From JACKBK01 sp963707275 (GTDB lineage Bacteria > Chloroflexota > Anaerolineae > JAAEKA01), in NCBI GenBank assembly GCA_963707275.1, contig CAVPPH010000006.1, positions 248,001-312,000 of the forward strand: a DNA stretch of 64,000 nt. The letters are read 5' to 3'. The notes below the pieces were generated by a model. The model had not been told where the DNA came from. It ran no database searches and worked only from the letters and a program-made list of their open reading frames with translations. Numbering within the stretch: position 1 is the stretch's first letter; each line of letters opens with the position of its first letter. Of the stretch, positions 28,845 through 39,154 are shown piece by piece. A program made the position numbers and the translations under genes.

Positions 28845-31290
28845 TCAGTTTGGCGACTGCTCCTTGCCTTCCGGCACCAGGAACACCGGGCAGTTCGTGT
28901 TGCGAATCACACGATCGGCCACGCTGCCGGCGAACAGACGATCCAGATCGCCACGTGCATGAGTTGCCAACATGACCAGGTTCGCCTGCTCGCTTCTGGT
29001 AACTTCAACGATAGTGGTGGCTGGTCGGGAACCGGTAACCAACGGGCGCACTTTGACCCCTTCACGATCCAACAGGCCAACAACGGCCTTCAAATAGCGC
29101 CAGGAGGTGGTCTCCGCCTCCCGCCGCAGATCTGTCACTGCATCCTGCATACTGCCGTACATCTCTGGTTCAGGAACTTCAGGGACGGTCAACAACACGA
29201 TCTCGCCGTCGATGGCGCTACCCAACAACTTGACGAAGGGCAGAATGCGCTCGGAGAAGCTTGTCCCGTCCAGCGTGACGATGACCTTGTCGAGGGCAGG
29301 GGCCTGACCTGGCGCCAGCTTCTCGGGTCGGATCAACAGCACCGGACGAGTGGCAAACTGGACAACTGCGTCAGCCGTGCTGCCCAGCAGCAGTCGCCCC
29401 ATGCCAGACAAGCCGCGGGTGCTCATGACCAGCATATCGGCCTGGCTCTCGTGCATCAGCGCGTTGATAGATTCGGCGACGCCGCCGGTGACCACAGTGT
29501 AGTCGGCCGAAATGCCGGCCATCTTCAACCGGCCGGCAATGGCGCTCAGGTAATTCTCCTTGTCGACCTCACCAGCCGACAAGCTGCCGCTGGCGCCGCC
29601 GCCTTTTGTGAGCGACTGCGGCCGTCCCCTGCTCGGCAGCACCGACACCAGCAGCATGGCGGCGCCGGTCACGCGGCAGATGGCTTCGGCCATAGGCAGG
29701 GCCCGCTCAGAAAACTCAGACCCGTCCAGCGTGACCATCACCTTGCCGAGCTCAGCCGGCTGGCCGGTCCAGGTAATTGCACTGACTGGCAGCGGTTCCA
29801 CCGTTGCCGGGTCCACCAGCATGGGCGCGCGAACGCCTTCGCCAGGAGGAATACCGATGCCGTAGAACGCCTCCTCGCGCCGGCCCAGCTCTTCCATAGC
29901 CTTGCTGGGTTCGCCCAGTCTGCGCCGGAAGTAGCTGAAGAAGATGAAGAGACCCAGTACCAGCGGAATGTACAGCCAGGCGCCTTCGGTGAATCGCTCA
30001 ATGAAGATAATGATCGTTGCGCCGGTGGTCAGCAGCGCCGCCACGATCACGCCGATCAGGATGGCCAAGCTGCTGCCCTTGAAGTCGGCACGCAGGTAGC
30101 GGATGAGCCGTTTGGTGGTCGCCCAACCTGTCATGCTCAGCAAAATGAACACGCCGGCTGCATAGATCGAAAGATAGGTCTCCTCCTTGGTGCCAAGGAA
30201 CAGGAAGCAGAACACAACTACCGCGACTTCGATCCAGACCGGCCAGCTAGCCACGTCGAAGCGATTGCGCTGGCCCAGGATGGAAGGAATATAGTGGCGA
30301 TCTTTCAGGCCCAACGCCAGGTTTTGCAGACCCTGTGCGCTGGCAGCCGATGCCGACAGCAGCACGAGCACACTGACCAGAGTCGCCGATCTGCGGCAAC
30401 GGATTGGGCAGCAACTGGTCCATCGTCTGGGTAAAGACCGACACTTCGTGCGACACGGCAACATTGGACAGCGCCAGAATCGCCGGACCGACGATCAACA
30501 TCGTCAGCGAGGTGGTCCCCATGATGATGATGAGGCTGCCGAACGCCTTGCGGCTCTTTTCCTCCGGCTTGCCATCGTAGGCCGCCACCAGATTGGCAAA
30601 GACCTCGATACCGGTCATCAATGCCAGGATACGGGCATAACCGGCCAACGTAAATTCAAAAAGAAACTCAGGTTTGAAGGCCGCGAGATCGATCTGCGGA
30701 ACCAGCGGCACCCCCTGTAATATTCCTCCGGGGATGTAGCGCTGAACAATCGAGGCGATAATCATCGCCCACAACAAGATCAACACGCCCAATGTCGCCG
30801 GGCCAAACACCCGTGCTGACATCTTCGGACCGCGGTTGACGAGCCAGCCAGTCAGGACGCTGAGCAAAATCGCGACAATGGTACGATACTGAACGCCAGG
30901 AATCAGAGCTTCGTTGAGCATTGGAAAGCGGTCGGCGATGAAAGTCACCATGGCCGCCATGCTGACGAGAAACGTCAGGGTGTACTCGATGAAGGTGATC
31001 CCGGCGTTGACCTTCACCGCCCAGCCGCCGAACTCTTCCTCGCTAAGGCCGCTGCCGCCACTGCCGTCGGTCACCCAGCGCATCACCAGGCGATACATGG
31101 CCGACACAACAGCGACTGTCAGGACAACCAGCCAGATGCTGGCGCCGAAGGTGACCGCGGCGACGCCGGAAACGACGATCAGTTGCAGGAACGGGCCAAA
31201 TACGTACAGCGGTGAGGTAGCGGGATCGCCTCCGCCCGCGAGGGCGCCTTCAAAGGAGTTAGAGAGTTTTCTTGATATAGGTGCTGCCAT
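28845..31290 (-). CDS. APC-superfamily permease fused to two UspA domains
   Basis: About 815 residues. The first ~490 form a 12-helix amino-acid/polyamine-type permease (ATSPLYVFGPFLQLIVVSGV, IDLAAFKPEFLFEFTLAGYA, GIEVFANLVAAYDGKPEEKS). A cytoplasmic tail then holds two universal-stress domains: KVMVTLDGSEFSERALPMAE...MSTRGLSGMGRLLLGSTADA and KVIVTLDGTSFSERILPFVK...LATHARGDLDRLFAGSVADR. The Gx2Gx9G(S/T) ATP-binding signature is clear in the first. One indel lies near 30385. The fusion suggests that nucleotide binding by the Usp domains gates transport, which is inference. Confidence 0.88.
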
Positions 31291-31506
31291 GCGACTTCTT
31301 TTCTGTTACTATATGAGGTTTGATTTCTAACCGCTCGATCCGAAGGGGCATCAACGGAGACCTTGTCACATTTGGAACAAGGCGGGTAATATTATAGACT
31401 ACAACATCCTGCGGGGCAATCTGCGGGCACGACCTGTCTGCAACTGGTCACTCCGGCGACTCTCTTGTCAGTCGATCTGCCCACGAAAGTGCGCACACAC
31501 TGCACC

Positions 31507-33885
31507 ATGGATGTCACCTCGTTTCTCCACCAACTGACACGCCAACCCTCCTACCAGGGCCAGATCGTGCATCTGGAGCAGCTACCGCGACGCGGCGCAA
31601 AATATGGCCAGTTCGCGCGACAGCCTGCATCCTGCGCTGCAAACTGCCCTGCGCCGGGAGGGGATCGACCGGCTGTTCAGCCACCAGGCCGAGGCGGTCA
31701 ATACCGCGCTCGCCGGCCGGCACGTGGTGGTCGTCACCGGCACGGCCAGCGGCAAGACGCTCTGTTACAACCTGCCGGTGCTGGAGGCGATCCTCGAACG
31801 CCCCACCGCCCGGCGCATATATCTCTTCCCCACCAAGGCGCTGGCGCAGGATCAGTTACGGTCGCTGAGCGAGTTGGGCTGCGCGATCGAAGGTCAGCGC
31901 GGGCGGGGCGACTCCCCGTTGCCGGTCAGCGTGGGAACGTATGACGGCGACACGCCGCAGAGCCGCCGCGGCCGCCTGCGCCAGAGCGGACAGGTCATCC
32001 TCACCAACCCCGACATGCTGCACCTGGGCATCCTGCCCAACCACCCGCTCTGGGGCAGCTTCTTTCGCAACCTGCGCTTCGTGGTCATCGACGAGGCGCA
32101 CACCTACCGCGGCGTCTTCGGATCGCAGGTGGCCTGTGTGCTGCGGCGGCTGCGGCCGCGTCTGTGCGCTCTACGGCGCCGAGCCGCAGTTCATCGCCGC
32201 CAGCGCGACGATTGCCAACCCGGCCCAGCATTTCGCGGCGCTGACCGGGGTCGAGGCGCTGGTAATCGACGACGATGGCAGCCCTCAAGGTCCGCGCACC
32301 TTCGCCCTCTGGAACCCGCCTTTCATCGACCGCGCCCAGACCGCCCGCCGCAGCCCAAACGGTGAGGCTACCACATTGTTCACCAGCCTGGTGCGCAACA
32401 ACACGCGCACAATCGTCTTCACGCGCGCGCGCAAGGTGGCGGAACTCATCCTGCGTTACGCACGCGGGAGGAACTAGGGAAAGAAGAGAAACAAGGGAAA
32501 AGAGGGAAACAGCCGGCTGCGTCCTCCTCCCCTCTGTCTCTCCCGCATCGCCGCCTACCGCGCTGGCTATACACCGGAACAGCGGCGACAGATCGAGCGG
32601 GATCTGTTCAGCGGCAAGCTGCTCGGCGTGACCGCTACAACGGCGCTGGAGTTGGGAATCGATGTGGGCGGGCTGGACGCGGCGGTGCTGGTGGGCTATC
32701 CCGGCACGATCGCCAGCCTGTGGCAGCAGGCCGGCCGCGCCGGCCGCGGCGACGCGCCCTCGCTGGCCGTGCTGATCGCGCTGAGCAACCCGCTGGACCA
32801 GTACTACATGCGCCACCCGGCGGAGCTGTTTGGGCGACCGCACGAGCACGCGCTGATCGACCCCGACAACGTCTACGATCTTGCAGCGGCACCTGCCCTG
32901 CGCGGCCCACGAGGCGCCGCTGGGCAACGTGGCCGGGCCGGGCCGTTTCGACGATGAGCAACTCTTCGGCCCCGGCTTCGTGCAAGCTATGGTGCAGCTT
33001 GAGGAGCAGGGCCGGCTGGCGTTTCAAGGTGACCGCTGGACATTCGCCGGTACGGGCTATCCTGCCGAGAAGGTCAACCTGCGCTCGGCCGGCGGCAGCC
33101 GTTTTGCTATTCTGGACGAATCCAACAACTATCGCACGCTGGAGGAGATCGAAAGCAGCACGGCCATGCAGCGGGTGCATCCCGGCGCGGTCTACCTGCA
33201 TCAGGGCGAGAGCTACGTCGTCAGCCGCTTCGACAGCGAGCATGGGGTTCGCAGTCGCCCGGCCGGTCGAGGTGGACTACTACACCCAGGTGCGCGAGTG
33301 GAGCGATGTGCGCATCATGCGCTCGCTGGCCAGCCGGCCAATTCCGGGCGGCTACGCCTATTTCGGCCACGTGCGCACCACGTCACAGGTGGTTGGTTAT
33401 CGCAAGCTGCGCCACTACAGCGAGGAGGTGCTGGGCGACGAGCCGCTGGACATGCCCGTCTACGACCTTCGAGACCGCCGCGTTGTGGTGGGATCTGGCG
33501 CCGGAGATCGCGCAGGCCTGCGCGCGCCGCGGGCTGGACTTCCTGGGCGGCATCCACGCGGTCGAGCACGCGGCCATCGGCATCCTGCCGCTCTTCGCGA
33601 TGTGCGACCGCTGGGACATCGGCGGGCTGAGCACGCCGCGCCACCCCGACACCGACGCGCCGCAGATCTTCATCTACGACGGGTTCCCCGGCGGCGTGGG
33701 CATTGCCGAGCAGGGATTCAGGGAACTGCCGGACGCTGTGGCAGGCCACCTATGACGTGGTCGCCAACTGCCCCTGTGACGGCGGCTGCCCCAGTTGCAT
33801 CCAGAGTCCCAAGTGCGGCAACAACAACGAGCCACTGGACAAGGCCGCTGCGCAGCTGATCCTACAGATGTTGCTACAGCGGTAG
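31507..33885 (+). CDS. mrfA: DEAD/DEAH helicase with DUF1998-type cysteine cluster (MrfA/YprA family)
   Basis: About 790 residues. Motif I TGTASGKTLCYNLP, Ia LFPTKALAQDQ, motif II VVIDEAHTYRG, motif III AASATIANP, motif V TTALELGIDVGGLD, motif VI QQAGRAGRGD. The C-terminal zinc-type cluster is CPCDGGCPSCIQSPKC. MrfA proteins are 3'-5' DNA helicases in mitomycin repair. The partner exonuclease MrfB is not seen here. Frameshifts lie near 31605, 32165, 32465-32550, 32880, 33245, 33470 and 33735. A purine-rich block at 32465-32511 inserts GKKRNKGKEGNS before the SRIAAYRAGYTPEQ helicase block. The stop codon abuts that of the convergent gene (TAGCTA). Confidence 0.87.
32465..32511 (+). repeat. Purine-rich GGGAAA-type block inside the helicase gene
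   Basis: GGGAGGAACTAGGGAAAG continuing in AGAA/GGGAAA units to GGGAAACAG. It is followed by a pyrimidine-rich stretch ending CTCTCCCGC, which pairs with GCGGGAG at the left. It interrupts a normally continuous helicase region. Confidence 0.65.
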
Positions 33886-35402
33886 CTAACGCAGGACACA
33901 CAACTGGTCCAGCGCGTGGGCTGCGCCGGTCAGCGTGGCCACCGTCCCCTCGCCCGTCAGACTTTCGCAAGTGTAGCCGTTCTCCGCGCTGAAGACCTGA
34001 GCGTACCAGTTCGGCTCGGCCAGCACCGCCGCGGCAGCGTTTCCCCAAAGATACGGCCCGGAAATCTCGGCCTGATAGCGTGCCAGAATTTCGGCGACTG
34101 CCGGGTTGTTCCTGGCGGCCAGCGTGATGTCGCTCAGCGTGGACGCCTGGAAGTGTATCGGCTGCCCGATCATATCCAGCAGATAGGCGTCAGTGGGCGC
34201 GAAGATCGGGGTTGGTGCGCGGCTGATCCGCTCCAGCGCAGCGTAGCCAGCTGCCATGGACGCCGACGACGGTATCTGGTCGCGCGGGTCGTAGCGCGAG
34301 ACGCCAAACTGTAGCCAGACGAGGAGGAGCGTCGGTGCCAGCACGCCGACTCTCAGCCAACGCAGCTTGAACGGGGTCCGCATTGCGTAAAACACAGCTT
34401 CGGAACCGGCCAAAGCCAGGCCGAAAGCAGCTGGCAAGAACCCGTTGACGTAGCCCCACTGCTTGGCCAGCGACAGGGAGGACATGATCAGCAGCGGCAT
34501 AACCAGCAGCGCCAGCGAGATCAGCCGCGGCGCATTCTCGCGCCGGTGGCTGCTTACAAGAGCGACGACAACGCCAAGCACCGCCAGTGCCACCAGCGGC
34601 CAGAAAGCGGGCGACAGGTGCAGCCGCCACGTTTCGGCAAACCATGCCGCCGACGCCGGGGCCGCGGCAGGCAACGTGAACACATAGAACTGAAACCAAC
34701 CGCCGCTGGCCGTGTTGATCAGCAGCACGAATGCTGCCATTAGAACCGCGGCGCTCACGCCAAAGACCAGCGCCTGCCTGCGCCGCTGTGCGATCAGCAG
34801 ACTGATGAGCAGGAACGGATAGGCGACCGCGGCCTGCTGTTTGGTCGCAAAGCCCAGCGCCAGCACGACCCCGGCTGCCGCGCCCATCAGAACCTGGTGA
34901 TTCGTTGTCATCGTGACCAACAGAAACGCCAGCAGCAGCAACGCCAGAAACAGCATGTCCACCCGACCGATGTCGAACCAATAGCCGGTGGCCTTATATG
35001 CAGCGGCTGCGAAACCGACGGCCAGCAGGCCCAGAACGCAGGGAAGCTGGCGGGCGCGGCATATGGCGTACAACAGCGCGAACGCGGCCAGCGAAGACAT
35101 CATCGAAACCAGCCGAATCGAAAACATCACGTTCTGCGTCAGCCAGGCCAGCGGCGCGGCGACGTAGAAATAGAGCGGCGGGTAGATCATCGCGATGAAG
35201 TCGTAGCCGGGAGCGGCGTACAGCGGCTTGCCCGCCAAAACCCGAACGACGTGGGTGTACGTCCCCGAACTTCGAGCCACTCCAGCGCAAACGGATAGGT
35301 CAGCCTGGACAACGCCACCAGAAGAACTCCGATGATCGCAAGCACCGCCGGCGCGACCAGACAGAGACGGTACAGCATGGCGGGGCGAGACAGTTTGTTC
35401 AT
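33886..35402 (-). CDS. Polytopic membrane protein, GT39/dolichyl-phosphate mannosyltransferase-like
   Basis: About 505 residues with 10-12 membrane helices. It starts MNKLSRPAMLYRLCLVAPAV. The first external loop holds WLE...LAGKPLYAAPGYDFIAMIYP, the Asp/Glu-bearing loop typical of GT-C enzymes. FDIGRVDMLFLALLLLAFLL marks the next helices. One indel lies near 35270. GT39-like proteins attach sugars from lipid carriers to proteins or lipids at the outer face. Function here is unproven. Confidence 0.75.
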
Positions 35403-35540
35403 TGCGGCGCCTTCGGGCAGAACATGGAAACGTCTTGAACGGCGGCAGGGTGAAGTATATGCACGTTGTGGGATCATGTCAACGGGTTGCTGAGAATCGC
35501 CGCATAGCCAACCGCCAATAGCCAACACGATGGATGGTGG

Positions 35541-35546
35541 TATAAT
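35541..35546 (+). promoter_or_regulatory. -10 element of the site-2 protease gene
   Basis: TATAAT nine bases before the ATG, giving an essentially leaderless message. The -35 (TAGCCA at 35519-35524) is partial. Confidence 0.55.
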
Positions 35547-35555
35547 GAGCGGCCT

Positions 35556-36707
35556 ATGGAACCAATCCCGTATTTCCCGACCGCGCAACTGCGCTCCGCC
35601 ACGCAGCCGATTATGATCGTCGAAGACGTGACTCAGGGTGTCCCCAGTCCCTACGCGCGGCCGGCGCGCAACGACGATCCGCTGGCAGTGGCGCGCGGCG
35701 ATTCGGTGCGACTGCGCGGCCGGCTGTCGGTCGCGCCAACCCAGGCTTTCGACTGGCTGGCACAACAGTTTGCGCCGCTGGGGTTCACCCCCGTGTTGCG
35801 CAAGGATACGGACGGCGAGCACGATGTGGTGGTAGCGATGGCCGGCCAGTTCGCCGGCGCCAGCCAGCGGATTGGTGTGGCCGCCGTGTTGTTTGCCGCA
35901 ACAGTGCTGTCGGTGGTCTACGTCGGCGCGCAGCTTTCGGCGGATGTCTATGCCACCAGCCTGAACCTGCTGGACGGCATCCCCTACGCGGTCAGCCTGC
36001 TGGCGATTCTGATGGCGCACGAGATGGGGCACTACCTGGTCGGCCGCCGGCTGCGTGCGCCGCTTAGTCTTCCCTATTTCCTGCCGCTGCCGGTGCCGCC
36101 GCTGGGCACGCTGGGCGCGGTGATCACCATGAGTGGTCCGGTGCGCAACCGGCGACATCTGCTGGCAATCGCAGCAGCCGGCCCGCTGGCCGGGCTGGTG
36201 GTCGCCATCCCCGTGCTGCTGATCGGGCTGAGCATGAGCGAGCGTACGAGCCGCTGCCAACCACCGGTCAGTTCATGGCGGAGGGCAATTCACTGCTCTA
36301 TCTCGGCGCTCAAGTTCATCACCTTTGGCCAGTTGCTGCCATCCGGCGGGCTGGACGTAGTGGTCAGTCCTATCGCCTTCGCGGGCTGGGCCGGCATCTT
36401 GATCACAGGCCTGAACCTGATCCCGGCCGGCCAGCTCGACGGCGGTCACATCGTCTATGCGCTAGTGGGCGCACGCTACGCCCGCTACGTGCTGTATGCA
36501 GTACTGGCGGCGTTGGCGGTGCTGGCGATTTTCTGGCAGGGCTGGCTGCTGTGGATGGTGCTGATCTTCCTCTTTGGACGCACGCGGCTGGCGCCGTTGG
36601 ACGAGATAACCGAGCTGACCACGCCGCAAAAGGTGTTTGCCGCGGCCATGCTGGTACTCTTCTTCGTGGTGTTTACGCCAGTTCCCCTGTCGGTTGTGGG
36701 TGGGTAG
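35556..36707 (+). CDS. Site-2 protease family membrane metallopeptidase (M50)
   Basis: 383 residues. Zinc-binding HEMGH in ILMAHEMGHYLVGRR and the second motif NLIPAGQLDGGH within about seven membrane helices. No PDZ domain, unlike RseP, so it belongs to the compact S2P group related to plant EGY-type proteases. An N-terminal cytoplasmic domain of about 110 residues precedes the first helix. Between about 36245 and 36305 two compensating indels replace the expected YEPLPTTGQFMAEGNSLLYL with a wrong-frame segment. It releases membrane-bound factors by intramembrane cleavage. Target unknown. Confidence 0.88.
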   Translation: MEPIPYFPTAQLRSATQPIMIVEDVTQGVPSPYARPARNDDPLAVARGDSVRLRGRLSVAPTQAFDWLAQQFAPLGFTPVLRKDTDGEHDVVVAMAGQFAGASQRIGVAAVLFAATVLSVVYVGAQLSADVYATSLNLLDGIPYAVSLLAILMAHEMGHYLVGRRLRAPLSLPYFLPLPVPPLGTLGAVITMSGPVRNRRHLLAIAAAGPLAGLVVAIPVLLIGLSMSERTSRCQPPVSSWRRAIHCSISALKFITFGQLLPSGGLDVVVSPIAFAGWAGILITGLNLIPAGQLDGGHIVYALVGARYARYVLYAVLAALAVLAIFWQGWLLWMVLIFLFGRTRLAPLDEITELTTPQKVFAAAMLVLFFVVFTPVPLSVVGG

Positions 36708-36752
36708 GGGCATGAATGACGCCTGGCGGCCAGGCGTCATTCATGCCCCTAC
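36704..36752. terminator. Perfect 23-bp palindrome shared by two convergent genes
   Basis: GTAGGGGCATGAATGACGCC + TGG, loop CGG, and the exact reverse complement. The TAG stop of the site-2 protease and the TAG stop of the FGE-type gene are both the GTAG feet of this palindrome. Confidence 0.85.
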
Positions 36753-37729
36753 ATTCCATCGGTCGGCGTAACCACACGGAAACCAATGTGGTGATCCCGA
36801 TAGGTAGGCCGATCCTCGAAATGCCGATAGGCTGAACGGGCGACGAATGGGTCGCTTCCCCACCAGCCGCCTTTTTCGACCTTCAGCGAACCGGTCGCCG
36901 GTCCCTGCGGATCGACGGCAATGTTCTCGCGGTAATAGCGCAGCCCCAGCCAGTCCTGCACCCACTCCATGGCGTTGCCGGCCATGTTCAACGCCCCGAC
37001 CCAGCTCGCGCCATCCGGGTAGCTGTCCACCGGTTGCGTTCCAGCGCTGTCCACCACGTTGGCCCGGCTGCTGTCCCATTCGTTGCCCCAGGGAAAGATG
37101 TTCGACTCTGGGCCGCGCGCCGCATACTCCCACTCCGCCTCGGTCGGCAGCCGTCCACCGCGCCAGCGCGCATACGCTTCAGCCTCGTACCATGTCACGC
37201 AAACGCGCGGATGGTCGGGCTGGTCCTCACCCTCGCACTGAACCGGCAGACTTTCAACATCCTGCTGGTTGAGCCACTGCCAGCCTTCCTCGGACCAGAA
37301 CTCCTGCTTTTGATAGCCGCCATCGTCGATGAAGGCGCGGAAAGCGGCGTTACTGACTTCCGTCTTGTCGATCCAGTAGCCTGTCGTAATCTGCACCTCG
37401 TGGGCCGGCTGCTCGCTGGCCAGCTCGCGGCGCGCCCAAGCCGGCGCCTGCAGACCAGCCGTGTCGTCGCCGGTGCCCATCACGAACGCGCCGGCAGGCA
37501 CGTAGACCTGCTCGATCCCGCTGGCGTCAACGCGTGTCGCGCCGGCCGCTGGCAATGGAACTGCAGTCGGCTCTGGCGTGTTGGTTGCGGTCGGTTCAGG
37601 CATCGCCGTATTGGTTGGTTGCAGCGTGTTGGTGGCAACCGGCATCGCTGCTTCCGGCGCGCCGCAGGCGCAAATGAGGAAAACGGCGGCCAGCAGGCCA
37701 GCCAACGCGACAAGTCCTGGATGGTTCAT
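36749..37729 (-). CDS. FGE-sulfatase (SUMF1)-domain lipoprotein
   Basis: 326 residues, intact. Lipobox LICAC near residue 20, then a Thr/Pro/Glu linker (residues 30-60). The FGE-type domain has VYVPAGAFVMGTGDD, YWIDKTEVSNAAF, HPRVCVTWYEAEAYARWR, GRLPTEAEWEYAARG, FPWGNEWD, MAGNAMEWVQDW and HIGFRVV. FGE enzymes convert a sulfatase Cys to formylglycine with a Cys pair near the C-terminus. Those cysteines are absent here, so this is more likely a C-type-lectin-fold binding or other non-FGE family member on the cell surface. Confidence 0.87.
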   Translation of the reverse strand: MNHPGLVALAGLLAAVFLICACGAPEAAMPVATNTLQPTNTAMPEPTATNTPEPTAVPLPAAGATRVDASGIEQVYVPAGAFVMGTGDDTAGLQAPAWARRELASEQPAHEVQITTGYWIDKTEVSNAAFRAFIDDGGYQKQEFWSEEGWQWLNQQDVESLPVQCEGEDQPDHPRVCVTWYEAEAYARWRGGRLPTEAEWEYAARGPESNIFPWGNEWDSSRANVVDSAGTQPVDSYPDGASWVGALNMAGNAMEWVQDWLGLRYYRENIAVDPQGPATGSLKVEKGGWWGSDPFVARSAYRHFEDRPTYRDHHIGFRVVTPTDGM

Positions 37730-37966
37730 GGTCGGTTACCTTGCAGAGATTGTTGAGTTAGTCGTTTCACCTCTAACTGAGCCCCGTGGTTCAAACTCAT
37801 CCGGTCTGGCTTGGCCGGAATAGTGGCCAGGGGCTGCGAAATCCGCTCGTTGCCGGAACATTTGCGGAACGGAAGCCGTTTGCCCGATAATCCCACAACT
37901 TTTCCGCCGGCCTGAACCGAATGTGCCGCGCTTGCGCCGCAGTTTCGCCATCAGCAACGGTTGATG

Positions 37967-37972
37967 TATAAT
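37967..37972 (+). promoter_or_regulatory. -10 element of the aromatic-degradation cluster
   Basis: TATAAT about 107 bases before the paaA ATG. The -35 (TTCGCC) is poor, so an activator may be needed. Confidence 0.45.
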
Positions 37973-38078
37973 CTCAGCGCCCTGGTTTGGACATCTGACG
38001 AATGAAAGAGTTCCCGGTGGGCTGCCTGAGCAGCGCCGGAGGCGGCGAAGCAGCCGCATTGCCACAGGAGACGACACC

Positions 38079-39029
38079 ATGCCACCTGAGCCGACGCATG
38101 ATGAGCGACTGGCCGAGTTCGAGGCGAGAATCGCGCGCGGCGAAAAGATCGAGCCGGGCGACTGGATGCCGGATCAGTACCGGCAGCAGCTCGTCCGCAT
38201 GATTTCGCAGCACGCGCACAGCGAAATCGTCGGCATGTTGCCCGAAGGCGCCTGGATCGACCACGCCCCCAGCCTGCGCCGCAAGCTGATCCTGATCGCC
38301 AAGGTGCAGGACGAGGCCGGCCACGGGCAGTATCTCTACCACGCCGCCGAGTCGCTGGGCGCAGAGCGGCAAGACCTGATCGATGCCCTGCTCAGCGGCA
38401 AGGCCAAGTACTCCAACATCTTCAACTACCCGACGCTGACCTGGGCGGATGTCGGCATGATCGGCTGGCTGGTGGACGGAGCAGCCATCAAGAACCAGAC
38501 CATGCTGACCGGGGCGTCCTACGGGCCGTACTCGCGGGCTATGGTGCGCATCTGCGCCGAAGAGACCTTTCATTACAAGCAGGGCAAGGAGATGGTGACG
38601 CTCTATGCTCAGGGAACGCTGCGCCAGCGACAGATGGCCCAGGAGTCGCTGGACCGCTGGTGGTGGCCGTCGCTGATGATGTTCGGTCCGCCCGACGCCG
38701 ACTCGCCGAACTCGGCCACGCTGACGCGCTGGGGAATCAAGCTGAAGTCCAACGACACCCTGCGCCAGGAGTTCATCGATGAGATCGTGCCTGAACTGCA
38801 CGCGGCCGGGCTGCGCATCCCTGACCCCGACCTGCGCTACGACGCCACCAGCGGCCACTGGCAGACCGGCCCCATCGACTGGGACGAGTTCTGGCGGGTG
38901 ATCAAAGGCGGCGGCCCTATGAACCGGGAACGTCTGCGCGCCCGCCAGCAAGCCCACGATGACGGCCTCTGGGTGCGGGAGGCGATGACGGCGTATGCGG
39001 AGCGGTCAGCAGTGATCAGTGATCGGTAA
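38079..39029 (+). CDS. paaA: 1,2-phenylacetyl-CoA epoxidase, catalytic subunit
   Basis: 316 residues. The di-iron four-helix enzyme that epoxidises phenylacetyl-CoA. Iron ligands appear in two ExxH sets, KVQDEAGHGQYLYH and CAEETFHYKQGKE, as in the PaaA family. Other typical blocks are NYPTLTWADVGMIGWLVDG and RWGIKLKSNDTLRQEF. AGGAG lies 11 bases before ATG. The last seven residues (SAVISDR) come from a dispersed repeat that begins at the 3' end. Partners PaaB, PaaC and PaaD follow. The reductase PaaE is not in the window. Confidence 0.95.
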   Translation: MPPEPTHDERLAEFEARIARGEKIEPGDWMPDQYRQQLVRMISQHAHSEIVGMLPEGAWIDHAPSLRRKLILIAKVQDEAGHGQYLYHAAESLGAERQDLIDALLSGKAKYSNIFNYPTLTWADVGMIGWLVDGAAIKNQTMLTGASYGPYSRAMVRICAEETFHYKQGKEMVTLYAQGTLRQRQMAQESLDRWWWPSLMMFGPPDADSPNSATLTRWGIKLKSNDTLRQEFIDEIVPELHAAGLRIPDPDLRYDATSGHWQTGPIDWDEFWRVIKGGGPMNRERLRARQQAHDDGLWVREAMTAYAERSAVISDR

Positions 39030-39146
39030 TCAGTTATCGGTTATCGACTATGCGCGTTGCGTAATCCATGCGAACCTCTGATCTCTGTCTATTGACTTCT
39101 GTCCTCTGACCACTGACAACTGATTACTGATTACTGATTACTGAAC
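39003..39146. repeat. Imperfect inverted repeat of CAGTAATCAGT units
   Basis: AGTGATCAGTGATCGGTAAT on the left and, reverse-complemented, TCAGTAATCAGTAATCAGTA on the right, flanking a spacer. It spans the paaA stop codon and the gap to paaB. Confidence 0.6.
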
Positions 39147-39154
39147 ACCACCCC

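Noticed and set aside
28959..30434. 491-codon plus-strand open frame
   Set aside because: It is exactly antisense to the well-supported permease-UspA gene, has Gln/His/Arg-rich shadow composition and no recognisable motif.
36749..37729. Formylglycine-generating enzyme (sulfatase maturase)
   Set aside because: The domain fold is present but the C-terminal cysteine pair needed for catalysis is missing and no sulfatase gene is nearby.
38002..38202. Open frame starting MKEFPVG before paaA
   Set aside because: It runs out of phase into paaA, has Ser/Arg shadow composition and lacks a ribosome site.
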